NCBI GenBank assembly: GCA_963762545.1 | Contig: CAVXLC010000002.1 | Location: 868,001-932,000, forward strand | Direction: 5' to 3' | Length of the DNA stretch: 64,000 nucleotides | From: JABFSM01 sp963762545 | GTDB lineage: Bacteria; Gemmatimonadota; Gemmatimonadetes; Gemmatimonadales; GWC2-71-9 | Part shown: piece by piece, positions 7,985 to 16,642 of the stretch | Numbering within the stretch: position 1 is the first letter of the stretch | How the letters are laid out: each line of letters opens with the position of its first letter | The notes under the pieces: model-generated | The model's database searches: none | What the model saw: the letters and a program-made list of their open reading frames with translations, nothing else | Told to the model about the DNA's origin: nothing | Program-made: the position numbers and the translations under genes

Positions 7985-9205
7985 ATGACCGGACCCGCCG
8001 GACCTCCTCCCGCACGGGACTGGAAGCCGAGCGCCTATCAGGCGGCCGTTGTGTTGTCGGGAACCAGCGCGATTCTGGGGCTGGGCCGCGAGGCATTGGT
8101 GCTGCACCGGCTGGGGCTCTCGGCCGCCAACGACGCCTTGCAGCTGGCTCTCTCGATCACCTACACGATCGCGCTGCTGGGAGATCCGCTCCGCCTGGCG
8201 GCACTCAATCTCCTCCAACGGCGCCTCGGTGGTCCCATCTGGAGCGTCATTGGCGGCGGCATACTGGCCGCCGCCCTCATCATGACGATGCTCTATCGGG
8301 CCGGCACGTCCGTTCTACCGGGCCGATGGCTGCTGGTCGCCGGCGCGGCGGGCGCGGCGAATCTCTTCTTGGCGTGGGTCTTGCCGCGTCGGCAGCGTTC
8401 CGGTCCGTTCTTGGTGGTGCATTTCGTGACCGTGATGCCGAACATCTTCATGGTGGCGGGGCTGTTGATCCCCGCCGCGTCGGACCAGGCCTTCGCTGGG
8501 CGCGTGGTCGGTCTCTTCCTGCTCGCACCGGTGCTCCAGCTTGCGGCGCTCGCCTTCCTGACGCGGTTCGGCGATCGCTCCGCGCTGGGCCCGTCGCCTT
8601 CGGTGGCGGATGGGCTTCGTCCCATGGTGTGGCACACGGCGGGCGCGGCCGGTGGACAAGGCTCCCAGCTCTTCCTCCGGACCGCGCTCGCCGCCGCGCC
8701 AACGGGGACGCTCACGGCATTCACCATGACGCTCCGGGTGACCGAGACGATCCGGGCGATCTTCGTCGACACGTACATCGCCTCGCGAGTCCGGCGCTGG
8801 GCCGCGGGCGAGCGCAGCACCAGTCCCGCGATCGACGGCCGATGGCTTACGCCGCGTGCGCTCGTCGGCGTCACTGGTGGGGCCTTGCTGCTCGCGCTGG
8901 CCTGGTCCGGGTCCGGACGGTGGCTCTCGCCGGCGTCGGCGATGCTCCTCGTCGGCGCCTATCTCGTCCTGGCGCTTCGGGTCCGCTACCAGTCGCTCAA
9001 CACGTCGGCCCAGCCGATCGGGCTGGTGAAGCGGATGGCGGGTCTCGAGCTAATCGCCGGGTTGGCGGTTGGCATCCTGAGCTTCGTGGTCGTGGCGCCC
9101 CTCGCGGCGCTCCCGTGGGTGGTCTACGTGGCCAAACCGGCCGCCGGCTTGGCCATGATTGCATCGCACCCCGACAGCGAATCCCCACTGGTTCCGGAGG
9201 CGTGA
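7985..9205 (+). CDS. MurJ/MviN-like (MOP superfamily) lipid-linked oligosaccharide flippase, divergent
   Basis: A polytopic inner-membrane protein of 406 residues with about ten to twelve hydrophobic helices. The N-terminal stretch (LGLGREALVLHRLGLS, then AANDALQLALSI) parallels the MurJ N-terminus, where a conserved Arg helix precedes an A-x-D-A motif. It is shorter than a typical MurJ (about 500), so one or two C-terminal helices may be absent. Its position after an initiating transferase and next to a glycosyltransferase suggests a Wzx-like role, moving a lipid-linked glycan to the periplasmic face. The family assignment rests on topology and a short motif, so it is moderate. Confidence 0.6.
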   Translation: MTGPAGPPPARDWKPSAYQAAVVLSGTSAILGLGREALVLHRLGLSAANDALQLALSITYTIALLGDPLRLAALNLLQRRLGGPIWSVIGGGILAAALIMTMLYRAGTSVLPGRWLLVAGAAGAANLFLAWVLPRRQRSGPFLVVHFVTVMPNIFMVAGLLIPAASDQAFAGRVVGLFLLAPVLQLAALAFLTRFGDRSALGPSPSVADGLRPMVWHTAGAAGGQGSQLFLRTALAAAPTGTLTAFTMTLRVTETIRAIFVDTYIASRVRRWAAGERSTSPAIDGRWLTPRALVGVTGGALLLALAWSGSGRWLSPASAMLLVGAYLVLALRVRYQSLNTSAQPIGLVKRMAGLELIAGLAVGILSFVVVAPLAALPWVVYVAKPAAGLAMIASHPDSESPLVPEA

Positions 9206-9225
9206 GCGCACCGGGCCTCGGCCGG

Positions 9226-10329
9226 TCATCGGGCCTCGGTCAGGTGGGTCTCGTGACTCGTGTGGCGGGCCAGAACCTGGCCCCAGAAGGCAAGCGTCCG
9301 CTGGGCGACCGCGGAGTCGACGTATTCCTCCAGCACCCGCTGGCGGGCCCGCTGGCCCAGCAGCCGCAGGCGTTCCGGTTCGGCGAGCAGCTCCTGGAGC
9401 GCGAGCGCCAGGGATTCGGCGTCCTCCACCACGATCCCGGCGTCTCCCACCAACTCGGGCAACGCCCCGGCGCGGGTGACGACCGGTACCACGCCGCGCA
9501 CCATGGCCTCGAGCAGGACCGGGGAGCTCCGTTCCACCCAGGTCGGCGTGTCGCGCGATGGCACCACCAGGCAGTCGAGATCGTTCCAGATCTCCTCCAG
9601 CTCCCGCCGGGCAATGCCGCCCAGCCAGCGGATGCGGGAGGCGAGCCCCAGTTTCTGGGCCAGGGCCTCGAGCGCTTCCTGCTCCGGCCCGGTACCGGCG
9701 ACGGTAAGGGTCCAGGGGCCGAGGAGCTGTCCACAGGCACGGAGCAGGGTCTCCCCGCCGCGCTCCGGCACCAGCCGGCCCACGAACCCGATGCCGAGCC
9801 CGCGCCGGCTCGCGTCCCGATCCACCGGCGCCGAGAGCGACATCCCGGCCTGGGGGAGCACCGCGCCCACCGCGTCGGGAGCGTGCTCCCGGAGCAGGGC
9901 CAGCGCCAGCTGATTGCCGCCGACGATCCCCGCCGCGTGTCGCGCCACCGAGCGCAGGCGGCGCTGCTCCAGGAATCCGCGCCGGCGCTCGAGGCTCTCC
10001 CAGCTGAAGATCACGTACGGAATGCGCATCCGGCGGGCCGCCGCAGCCACGACCGCCGCCACCGGGGCGCCGGGGGATTCTTCGACCTGGATCAGGTCGG
10101 GATGGAAGTCGGAGATGACCCGGCGCAGGTCTCGGCTGTTCCACTTGAGCATGCCGGGAACCTCCGGGTCGCCCGACACGGGAACCGGTGTCAGCCGGAC
10201 GCCGCTGTCGAGTCCGGCGGAGCCGCCGGGCAACGCGGCCATCACGTCGACGCCCTGCCCGGCGAGCGCGCGGAGCTTGCCGCGATGCTCGGGATCGGAA
10301 TAGAAATGGGAGACGATGAGGGCCCGCAC
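9226..10329 (-). CDS. GT4-family glycosyltransferase (GT-B fold)
   Basis: Cytoplasmic or membrane-associated retaining glycosyltransferase that extends a glycan from an activated sugar. The protein has 367 residues. The N-terminal domain opens with ALIVSHFYSDPEHRG and carries the E-S-P-G loop. The C-terminal nucleotide-sugar domain has GFVGRLVPERGGETLLRA (about residue 190) and the E-x7-E motif in ERSSPVLLEAMVRGV (about 283). The gene converges on the flippase gene with a 20-base gap and diverges from tRNA-Ile2. The GTG start lacks a Shine-Dalgarno and sits 7 bases after a -10-like TAAGAT, so the mRNA may be leaderless. Confidence 0.88.
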   Translation of the reverse strand: MRALIVSHFYSDPEHRGKLRALAGQGVDVMAALPGGSAGLDSGVRLTPVPVSGDPEVPGMLKWNSRDLRRVISDFHPDLIQVEESPGAPVAAVVAAAARRMRIPYVIFSWESLERRRGFLEQRRLRSVARHAAGIVGGNQLALALLREHAPDAVGAVLPQAGMSLSAPVDRDASRRGLGIGFVGRLVPERGGETLLRACGQLLGPWTLTVAGTGPEQEALEALAQKLGLASRIRWLGGIARRELEEIWNDLDCLVVPSRDTPTWVERSSPVLLEAMVRGVVPVVTRAGALPELVGDAGIVVEDAESLALALQELLAEPERLRLLGQRARQRVLEEYVDSAVAQRTLAFWGQVLARHTSHETHLTEAR

Positions 10330-10336
10330 GACGGGA

Positions 10337-10342
10337 ATCTTA
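10337..10342 (-). promoter_or_regulatory. -10 element TAAGAT for a leaderless GT4 transcript
   Basis: On the minus strand TAAGAT is followed by 7 bases and then the GTG start of the glycosyltransferase. There is no purine-rich ribosome site between them. The spacing places the expected transcription start on the start codon itself. Confidence 0.5.
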
Positions 10343-10397
10343 ACGGACCGGCCGAGTGAAATCAGCCCGCGGCCGGGCTGCGAATGCCGGGGCGCGG

Positions 10398-10406
10398 TGA
10401 TAGGTT
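10398..10406 (+). promoter_or_regulatory. Extended -10 element of the tRNA-Ile2 promoter
   Basis: TG-A-TAGGTT (TG at 10398-10399, hexamer 10401-10406) lies 11 bases before the tRNA 5' end, a good distance for a tRNA transcript start near 10412. No clear -35 was found, as is usual with extended -10 promoters. Confidence 0.4.
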
Positions 10407-10417
10407 AAAGGCGATTC

Positions 10418-10492
10418 GGGCCCTTAGCTCAGGCTGGTTAGAGCAGCGGACTCATAATCCGTCGGTCGCTGGTTCAAATCCAGCAGGGCCCA
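10418..10492 (+). tRNA. ileX: tRNA-Ile2 (anticodon CAU, decodes AUA after lysidine modification)
   Basis: A 75-base cloverleaf folds fully: acceptor GGGCCCT/AGGGCCC, D stem GCTC/GAGC, anticodon stem GCGGA/TCCGT with loop CTCATAA (anticodon CAT at 10453-10455), T stem GCTGG/CCAGC with TTCAAAT, and discriminator A. No CCA is encoded. A CAU anticodon could mean Met, but the body (CCTTAGCTCAG, then GGTCGCTGGTTCAA) closely matches E. coli ileX as I remember it and differs from elongator tRNA-Met. TilS lysidine modification would then be required. The Ile2 identity is inference; the tRNA itself is clear. Confidence 0.88.
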
Positions 10493-10522
10493 TCATCCCG
10501 GTTCCTTCCCCTGGAGTTCCGC

Positions 10523-13500
10523 ATGCCTCAGACTTTCTTCCGACGGGTCGGCCCGACGCTGGCCCTGCTCGCGCTCGCGCCGTCGTTCGTCACGGGCCAA
10601 TCGAAGCGGCCGGCTCCGCCGAGCGCCCTCGCGTCCGCGCCGGGCGACAGCGCGCGGGTCGGCTACGATCCCGCGCTCCGGGGGCTGACCTGGCGGCTGG
10701 CCGGTCCCTTCCGGGGCGGCCGCGCCGTCGCGGTGGCGGGAGACCCGATCCATCGCGACGTGTTCTTCTTCGGTGGGGTGGACGGCGGCGTCTGGAAGAC
10801 CGTCAACGGGGGCCAGACCTGGGCCAACATCACCGACGGCCGTTCGACCATCGCCTCGGTCGGCGCGATCGCCCTGGCCCCCAGCGATCCGAACGTGATC
10901 TGGGTCGGGACCGGCGAAACCGATTGGCGCGAGGATCTCACCCATGGGGACGGCGTCTGGCGGTCCACCGACGGCGGTGCGAGCTGGCAGCACCTGGGCC
11001 TGGAGGACACCCGTCACATCGGGGTGATCCGGGTCGACCCCGGCAACCCGGACATCGCGTACGTCGCGGCCATGGGACACGCCTTCGGGCCCAATCCGAT
11101 GCGGGGTGTCTTCCGCACGACCGACGGCGGCAAGAGCTGGAAGAAGGTGCTCTACCTGGACGAGAACACCGGCGCCGCCGATCTCGCGATGGATCCGTCC
11201 AACCCCCGCATCCTCTACGCCGCCATGTGGCGGGCCCGCCGCTCCCCGTGGGGACTCGACGCCGGCGGCGGCAAGAGCGGGCTCTGGAAGTCGGTCGACG
11301 GCGGCGACACCTGGACCGAGCTCTCGGGCAATGCCGGCCTGCCGGCCACCCCGCTGGGCCGGATCGGGATCGCGGTGTCGCCGGCGGAAACCCAGCGTCT
11401 GTATGCGAGCGTCGAGGCGCCCGACAGCGCCGGCGGCATCTTCCGCTCCGACGACGGGGGCCGCAGCTGGAGCCGCACCAACGGCGATCAGGAGTTCCGG
11501 GTCCGGGCGTGGTACTACTCGCTGCTCACCGCCGACCCCGTGGATCCCAACACCGTGTACGTGATGAACCTGGGCGTCATGCGCTCGATCGACGGGGGCC
11601 GCTCCTTCCAGTATGTCGGCGTCCCGCACGGCGACACCCACATCATGTGGATCGATCCGAAGGACCCCCGGCGGATGATCAACGGGAACGACGGCGGGGC
11701 CCAGATCAGTTTCGACGGCGGCGCCACCTGGTCCAGCGTCTACACCCAGCCCACCGCGCAATTCTATCACGTGGTCGCTGACACCCGGTTCCCCTATCGC
11801 ATCTACGGCTCCCAGCAGGACAACTCCTCGGTATCGATCGCCAGCCGCTCCGACAACGGCGCGATCGGGTTGCGGGATTTCTGGGCCGTGGGAGGCGGGG
11901 AGAGCGGCTACATCGCGGTCAAGGCCGATGATCCGGACATCGTGATCGGCTCCAGCTACATGGGCACGGTCACCCGCTACAACGACCGCACCAAGCAGAC
12001 CCAGGACATCTCGCTGGGCATGAACAACTGGGACGGGTACGCGGTGAAGGACGTGCCCTACCGGTTTGCCTGGACCTTCCCGATCATCTACTCGCCGCAC
12101 GATTCCCGGCGGCTCTACGTCACCGGGCAGAAGGTGTTCCTCACCACCGACGAGGGGAAGTCGTGGAAGCCGATCAGTCCGGACCTCACGGTGCACGATC
12201 CGGCCACGATGGGACCGTCCGGCGGCCCCATCACCTACGACATGACCGGCACCGAGTGGTACGCCACGGTGTTCACGTTCGCGGAATCGCCGGTCACGGC
12301 GGGAGTGTTGTGGGCCGGCTCCGATGACGGGCTCCTGCACGTCTCCCGGGACGCGGGGGCCACCTGGCAGAACGTGACGCCGCCGGGGCTCGGCAAGTTC
12401 ACCAAGATGAGCATCGTGGAGCCGTCGCACTACGATCCGGCGGTGGCTTACCTGGCCGCGAACCGCTACCAGCAGGACGACTTCCGGCCCTACCTCTTCA
12501 AGACCGCGGACTACGGCAAGACCTGGAAGGCGATCACGGCCGGTATCCCGGAAAACGACTTCACCCGCACGATCCGGGAGGACCCGGTGCGGCGGGGGCT
12601 GCTCTTCGCGGGCACCGAGGCCGGCGCCTGGGTGTCGTTCGACGACGGGGGGCACTGGCAATCCCTGCAGCTCAATCTGCCGCGTGTGTCGGTGCGCGAC
12701 CTGACCATCCACGGGTCCGACCTGATCGCCGCCACCCACGGCCGCTCCTTCTGGACCCTCGACGACATCGCGCCGCTCCGCCAGATCACCGACTCGGTGC
12801 GCAAGGCACCCGCTGTTCTGCTGGTCCCTTCGCCGGCGCTGCGCTTTGCCGGCGGGCGGTACCGGCAGGCCAATGCGGCGCCCAATCCGCCGGCCGGGCT
12901 GGTGCTCGACTACTGGCTGGGCGCCAAACCCGCCGATCCGGTCAAGCTCACGTTCATCGATCCGGCAGGGAAGGAGATCCGCTCCTTTACCAGCGCCGGG
13001 ACCAAGCCCGACAGCACCGTCACCGACAGCGTGGTCAAGGCGCGCCTGTCGCTGCGGGAGCGGGAGCAGAACGACAGCGCGTTCTACGACCCCGCCGATT
13101 CGGTGGTCGCGGCGCGAGCCGGCGCCAACCGGTTCACCTGGGACCTCCGCTACCCCGGGGCCAAGGCGCTCAAGGGCATTGTCCTGGATGAGGGATTTCC
13201 CGACGGCCCCATCGCGCCGCCCGGCCGATACACCGCCCGGCTGGTGGTGGGACACGACACGCTGACCCGCGCGTTCGCGGTGGTGGGCGACCCGCGGCTC
13301 ACGACGACCCCCGCGGATTACGCCGCGCAGTTCGCCTTCGTGAGCCAGGTGCATGACGCGATCGATACCATCAGCCACTCGGTGGAGGAGATCGAAACCA
13401 TTCAGCGCCAGCTCGACCAGCGGGTGGATCAGACGTCCGCGGCGGCCTACGCGTCGAAGGTGGCCGATGCCGCGAAGCCGCTCCGCGCCAAGCTGGAGAC

Positions 13501-13795
13501 GGTGCGCGCCGAGCTGGCCGAGGTGCATTCGCATGCCTACGAGATCACGCTGCATTACCCGGTCAAGCTGTACAACCAGTTCCTCACCCTCAATGCCATG
13601 GCGCAGGGCTCCGACGATGCGCCCACCACGGGCATGACGGCCTCGTACGACGACTTGATGCGGCAGGTGCGAGTCCAGACTTCCAGGTTGGCCGATCTCG
13701 AAGCGAAGGACCTCGGCGCCTTCAACGCGCTCCTCACCGAGCTCAAGGTGCCCGGGGTCACGGCGCCGCCAGCCAAGCCGGGGCTCATTCCATGA
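10523..13795 (+). CDS. Large secreted BNR/VPS10 (sortilin-like) beta-propeller protein, 'glycosyl hydrolase' family
   Basis: A 1090-residue exported protein. The signal peptide covers about residues 1-25 (hydrophobic LALLALAPSFVTG before Q). From about residue 80 there are repeated BNR/Asp-box motifs: TVNGGQTW, STDGGASW, TTDGGKSW, SVDGGDTW, SDDGGRSW, SIDGGRSF, SFDGGATW, SRDAGATW. They mark one or two beta-propellers, as in sortilin and xyloglucanase folds. After about residue 760 comes a beta-rich domain, and at about 850-1060 a helical region. Substrate and catalysis are unknown, and many such proteins are annotated as glycosidases without proof. The gene lies 30 bases after the tRNA gene with no terminator between them. 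Confidence 0.82.
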   Translation: MPQTFFRRVGPTLALLALAPSFVTGQSKRPAPPSALASAPGDSARVGYDPALRGLTWRLAGPFRGGRAVAVAGDPIHRDVFFFGGVDGGVWKTVNGGQTWANITDGRSTIASVGAIALAPSDPNVIWVGTGETDWREDLTHGDGVWRSTDGGASWQHLGLEDTRHIGVIRVDPGNPDIAYVAAMGHAFGPNPMRGVFRTTDGGKSWKKVLYLDENTGAADLAMDPSNPRILYAAMWRARRSPWGLDAGGGKSGLWKSVDGGDTWTELSGNAGLPATPLGRIGIAVSPAETQRLYASVEAPDSAGGIFRSDDGGRSWSRTNGDQEFRVRAWYYSLLTADPVDPNTVYVMNLGVMRSIDGGRSFQYVGVPHGDTHIMWIDPKDPRRMINGNDGGAQISFDGGATWSSVYTQPTAQFYHVVADTRFPYRIYGSQQDNSSVSIASRSDNGAIGLRDFWAVGGGESGYIAVKADDPDIVIGSSYMGTVTRYNDRTKQTQDISLGMNNWDGYAVKDVPYRFAWTFPIIYSPHDSRRLYVTGQKVFLTTDEGKSWKPISPDLTVHDPATMGPSGGPITYDMTGTEWYATVFTFAESPVTAGVLWAGSDDGLLHVSRDAGATWQNVTPPGLGKFTKMSIVEPSHYDPAVAYLAANRYQQDDFRPYLFKTADYGKTWKAITAGIPENDFTRTIREDPVRRGLLFAGTEAGAWVSFDDGGHWQSLQLNLPRVSVRDLTIHGSDLIAATHGRSFWTLDDIAPLRQITDSVRKAPAVLLVPSPALRFAGGRYRQANAAPNPPAGLVLDYWLGAKPADPVKLTFIDPAGKEIRSFTSAGTKPDSTVTDSVVKARLSLREREQNDSAFYDPADSVVAARAGANRFTWDLRYPGAKALKGIVLDEGFPDGPIAPPGRYTARLVVGHDTLTRAFAVVGDPRLTTTPADYAAQFAFVSQVHDAIDTISHSVEEIETIQRQLDQRVDQTSAAAYASKVADAAKPLRAKLETVRAELAEVHSHAYEITLHYPVKLYNQFLTLNAMAQGSDDAPTTGMTASYDDLMRQVRVQTSRLADLEAKDLGAFNALLTELKVPGVTAPPAKPGLIP

Positions 13796-14583
13796 GGACG
13801 CTATCGCTGGTGACCGGGCTGGTCGGTCTCGCGGTGAGCGCGGGGCCGTTGGGGGGGCAGGCCGTGGGCGCGCGTCCGACTCCGGATCCCAAGGCCAATC
13901 CCTCGGGAAAGCCCACCTTCATCGGGACGGTACGGATTGCCAGCCAATTCGCCGATCCGGGGACCGTGGTCGATGTCGTCATCTTCCGGTCGGGACAGAC
14001 CCCGATCCCGTGCGCCCATGGGACGGTCGACGTGCGGCCCATCGGTCCCAACGAGTCATCCGTGCCGGCGTTTCTGGCGCCACTGGATCCGACCCCGGTC
14101 TGTCTCAATCCCGACAATGTCTACCATTTCTACGTCAACGGCGTGCACGCGCCGCAGCAATCCGGCAGTGCGCTTCCCGGCACCAAGCTCACCTATGTGA
14201 ACCTGACTGTGACCGAGGCGGCGCTCCGGACCGATCCCGAGCAGGGTGGGGTCCGGCTGGTCTGGTTCTACGGGAAGGTGCGAGACAAACTCGGCCGGCC
14301 TCCGCCCGACAGCACGATCGTGACGGCTGATGCCGGCGGAGATTGCAAGGGCACCGGCAAGACCCAGGATCTCTTCTGGGAGCCCAAGACCGCCGGCGCC
14401 AGGACGATCGGGGCGCTGGGGTGGTATTTGATCCCGGTCGAGATGTCGAAGGCCTGCGCGGACCGACGGCTGGAGTTCAGGCTCTGGGCCGGCCCGAAGG
14501 ACGGTCCCGGCAAGCCCAGCAGTATCAAGACGCCGCCCTATGGAGTTCCGGTAAACGTCGACTTGGTAATGCCCACGCCCTGA
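13792..14583 (+). CDS. Exported protein of unknown function
   Basis: Not recognised. The 263-residue product begins with a signal peptide (MRTLSLVTGLVGLAVSAGPL, cleavage probably near GGQA). The mature part is beta-rich, contains four cysteines (in IPCAHG, PVCLNP, GDCKG and KACAD) that could form two disulfides, and has no membrane segment. The ATG overlaps the stop of the BNR gene (ATGA), so the two are translationally coupled and may work together outside the cell or in the periplasm. Confidence 0.7.
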   Translation: MRTLSLVTGLVGLAVSAGPLGGQAVGARPTPDPKANPSGKPTFIGTVRIASQFADPGTVVDVVIFRSGQTPIPCAHGTVDVRPIGPNESSVPAFLAPLDPTPVCLNPDNVYHFYVNGVHAPQQSGSALPGTKLTYVNLTVTEAALRTDPEQGGVRLVWFYGKVRDKLGRPPPDSTIVTADAGGDCKGTGKTQDLFWEPKTAGARTIGALGWYLIPVEMSKACADRRLEFRLWAGPKDGPGKPSSIKTPPYGVPVNVDLVMPTP

Positions 14584-14588
14584 GGTCT

Positions 14589-15734
14589 CTAGAACTTCGC
14601 GTCGAAGAAACGGAGCCGCGCGCCCCGCACCGTGCGGGGCCTCCCGTCGCGATTCATGATGTCGAAGGTCGCCGGTTCCGGGAGCGCAAGCCGCAGGCGC
14701 AGGCCGTCATTCCATTGGAGGAGCGCGTTGGCCTGGCCGAAGCCGTCCGGGCCGCTGTCCAGGTCGCTTTGATGCCTGGTGGCCAGTGCGCCGATGAGAA
14801 GCCCTACCGCCGAGGTGGCGGCGGGGACGGCAAAGGTGACCTTGTCATCGTGGGGATTGGCCAGCAGGTCAATGCCGAAGCCGGCCAGTCCGCCGGCGAG
14901 TCCCGCCGCGCTGATCAGCCGCACCCGGGAGGATGTGGGCTGCCACACTCTGGCGGCCGGGATCGAGGCCAGCAAGGCCGCGTCGCCCGCGATCAGCATC
15001 GAAGTCCACAGCCCGTCGTCGTGCAGGCCGGCCGCCCTCCCGAGCGAGACGCCGAACCAGGTCCCCCAGAGCGCCGCGTGCGAGATCATCGTGGCGCTGC
15101 CGGGGCGGATCTCCTTGGCGCTGGCCAGGGCCCACCCGACCCCGATGCCGGCGATCCCGCCCAGGGACATCGCGGCCCACGGCGCCGTGTCCGACTGGTC
15201 GGTGAAGCACCCGAATTCGCCGCAGGATGTCCGGTCGCCGATGTTGAACGCCTGCTGGATCCCGAGTCCCTGCCAGGTGCCCCAGGCGGTCGCGAAGCTG
15301 GCGATGCTGGCCTGACCGGCCGATCGAAAATGTGCCCTGGCGAAGGCCCGCGACGCGAGGAACCCCAGCGGTGCTCCGACGAGGAGTCCCGCGCCGTATT
15401 CGCCGCTGCCATGGGCGTTGAAGGCGGCCGGAATTGCCGTGCCCAGAAAGGCGCCGTAGGCGGTATTGAACGTGACGAACCCGGTGCGGCCATTCCCGAT
15501 CGGCCCCGCCCCGGGCATCGTGCGCATGAGCGAGTCGGCGGTGCGGCCGGCGGGAGTCGTGCCGAAACGGGCATGGAGGTAGCGGAACAGGTCGCGCGCG
15601 GCGTCGGGCTTTCCCTCCTTCTGGAGGTCCCGCGCCACCTGAAGGATGACGGAGGCGGTATCGGCGGAGGTCTGGGCCGGTGCGGTCCGGATCAATCCAG
15701 CCAGCAAAGCGGCTGCGAGGAGTCGAACGCGCAT
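14589..15734 (-). CDS. Exported or membrane protein of unknown function with N-terminal TPR-like segment
   Basis: Not recognised. The product has 381 residues with a signal peptide (residues 1-20, ending APAQT). A short TPR-like helical pair follows (ILQVARDLQKEGKPDAARDLFRYL). From about residue 80 there is a long run of alternating Gly/Ala-rich hydrophobic segments (for example GIAGIGVGWALAS and AAGLAGGLAGFGIDLLA), which could be membrane-embedded glycine-zipper helices. The start has a strong GGAGG ribosome site. It converges with the preceding exported-protein gene. Confidence 0.68.
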   Translation of the reverse strand: MRVRLLAAALLAGLIRTAPAQTSADTASVILQVARDLQKEGKPDAARDLFRYLHARFGTTPAGRTADSLMRTMPGAGPIGNGRTGFVTFNTAYGAFLGTAIPAAFNAHGSGEYGAGLLVGAPLGFLASRAFARAHFRSAGQASIASFATAWGTWQGLGIQQAFNIGDRTSCGEFGCFTDQSDTAPWAAMSLGGIAGIGVGWALASAKEIRPGSATMISHAALWGTWFGVSLGRAAGLHDDGLWTSMLIAGDAALLASIPAARVWQPTSSRVRLISAAGLAGGLAGFGIDLLANPHDDKVTFAVPAATSAVGLLIGALATRHQSDLDSGPDGFGQANALLQWNDGLRLRLALPEPATFDIMNRDGRPRTVRGARLRFFDAKF

Positions 15735-15751
15735 GGGGCCTCCGCGGGCGG

Positions 15752-16474
15752 CTAGGGGTTCTTAACGGTGACCGTCACTGGCCCAGTGGTGGAGTAGTCG
15801 TTCCAGAGCGGGATGGTGAACCGGGATGCCACCCGCACGGTATAGGTCCCATTCGGGAAGGCGGCGGTGTTCCACGTGAAGGTCGGGAACTCCGGTCCCC
15901 AGGTGTTCGGGGCCAGGATCAGCGAGTCCACGGGAGTCACCGCCGTGCCCGCCCGGACCTCGAGGCGAAGGGCGGAGAGTCCATAACACGCTCGCCACTT
16001 GAAATTCAGCTGGGCTCGCACCGAAACCGTCCCGGCCATCGAATCGAAAACGACGGGGAATCCGACCGGGATGGAATTCAACGACTGAATCCAGCTCGCT
16101 GCTGGCCCGGTCCGGTTCGTCGTCGCCCTGGCAATGGCACTGTCGCCGGCGCCGGCGGCCGGCTTGGCAAAGATGATCGCGGTGGTTCCGTCCGCGCAGC
16201 TGTCCGCCGTGAAGAGACCATCGGACGAGATGCGGCCCAGGTACGGCTGGTCCACCCGCCACGTCACCGCGACGGGTGTCCCGTCCGTCGATACGGCATG
16301 GAACCGCGCCGTGTCCCCGACGGACAGGAAGTGCTCCCTGGGCTCGATATGAAATGTCGGGGCGGGCGGCGGCGGTGGTGGTGGTGGGACGATGTCTTGT
16401 GGCGTGCTCTGGCACCCCGCCGAGCCCGCGACCAGCATCGCCCAGCATCCGAACCTGCGGGCTCGAGCCGCCAT
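15752..16474 (-). CDS. Lipoprotein with Pro-rich linker and Ig-like fold, function unknown
   Basis: The 240-residue product has a lipoprotein signal (lipobox GSAGC about 20 residues in), then QSTPQDIV and a run of eight prolines, then a beta-rich domain (VGDTARFHAVSTDGTPVAVTWRV) typical of bacterial Ig-like domains. The C-terminal part (FPNGTYTVRVASRF) resembles a second beta-sandwich. It is probably anchored in the outer membrane as a surface or periplasmic binding module; the ligand is unknown. The chosen start is the ATG directly before MAARARRFG, which has no Shine-Dalgarno but a TACTAT hexamer 6 bases upstream. Confidence 0.7.
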   Translation of the reverse strand: MAARARRFGCWAMLVAGSAGCQSTPQDIVPPPPPPPPAPTFHIEPREHFLSVGDTARFHAVSTDGTPVAVTWRVDQPYLGRISSDGLFTADSCADGTTAIIFAKPAAGAGDSAIARATTNRTGPAASWIQSLNSIPVGFPVVFDSMAGTVSVRAQLNFKWRACYGLSALRLEVRAGTAVTPVDSLILAPNTWGPEFPTFTWNTAAFPNGTYTVRVASRFTIPLWNDYSTTGPVTVTVKNP

Positions 16475-16480
16475 GCTCGA

Positions 16481-16486
16481 ATAGTA
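16481..16486 (-). promoter_or_regulatory. -10 element TACTAT for a leaderless lipoprotein transcript
   Basis: On the minus strand TACTAT ends 6 bases before the ATG at 16474. The expected transcription start coincides with the start codon, and no ribosome site is present. It lies downstream of the tRNA-Val terminator, so the lipoprotein gene has its own promoter. Confidence 0.5.
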
Positions 16487-16500
16487 CACCTTCGCCAACC

Positions 16501-16534
16501 AAACGCCCGGCGAGTCGGTGGACTCGCCGGGCGT
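16501..16534 (-). terminator. Intrinsic terminator of tRNA-Val(CAC)
   Basis: A perfect 14-base-pair stem (arms 16503-16516 and 16521-16534, ACGCCCGGCGAGTC with its complement) around a 4-base loop. On the minus strand it is followed by TTTGGTT. It lies 12 bases past the tRNA 3' end, in the right orientation for the tRNA transcript. Confidence 0.85.
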
Positions 16535-16546
16535 GCTGTGCTGCAA

Positions 16547-16620
16547 TGGGCGATGAGGGGCTCGAACCCCCGACCTCGCGCATGTGAGGCGCGCGCTCTA
16601 ACCAGCTGAGCTAATCGCCC
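16547..16620 (-). tRNA. tRNA-Val (anticodon CAC)
   Basis: A 74-base cloverleaf on the minus strand: acceptor GGGCGAT/ATCGCCC, D stem GCTC/GAGC, anticodon stem CGCGC/GCGCG with loop CTCACAT (anticodon CAC), T stem GGGGG/CCCTC with TTCGAGC, and discriminator A. No CCA is encoded. It is followed by a strong intrinsic terminator and lies 22 bases downstream of the broken heptose kinase gene. Confidence 0.93.
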
Positions 16621-16642
16621 GTGTTTCGGGAGGGGGAAGCTA

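Noticed and set aside
9213..9240. Direct repeat GGGCCTCGG at the convergent end of the flippase and GT4 genes
   Set aside because: Only two 9-base copies, one inside coding sequence; expected by chance at this GC content.
10418..10492. Elongator tRNA-Met
   Set aside because: The anticodon is CAU, but the stems and T-arm resemble tRNA-Ile2 (ileX) far more than elongator tRNA-Met; kept as Ile2 with stated uncertainty.
10493..13555. A 1020-codon open frame on the minus strand opposite the BNR protein
   Set aside because: The composition is repetitive and mirrors the plus-strand BNR repeats; the plus frame has signal peptide, ribosome site and repeat motifs.
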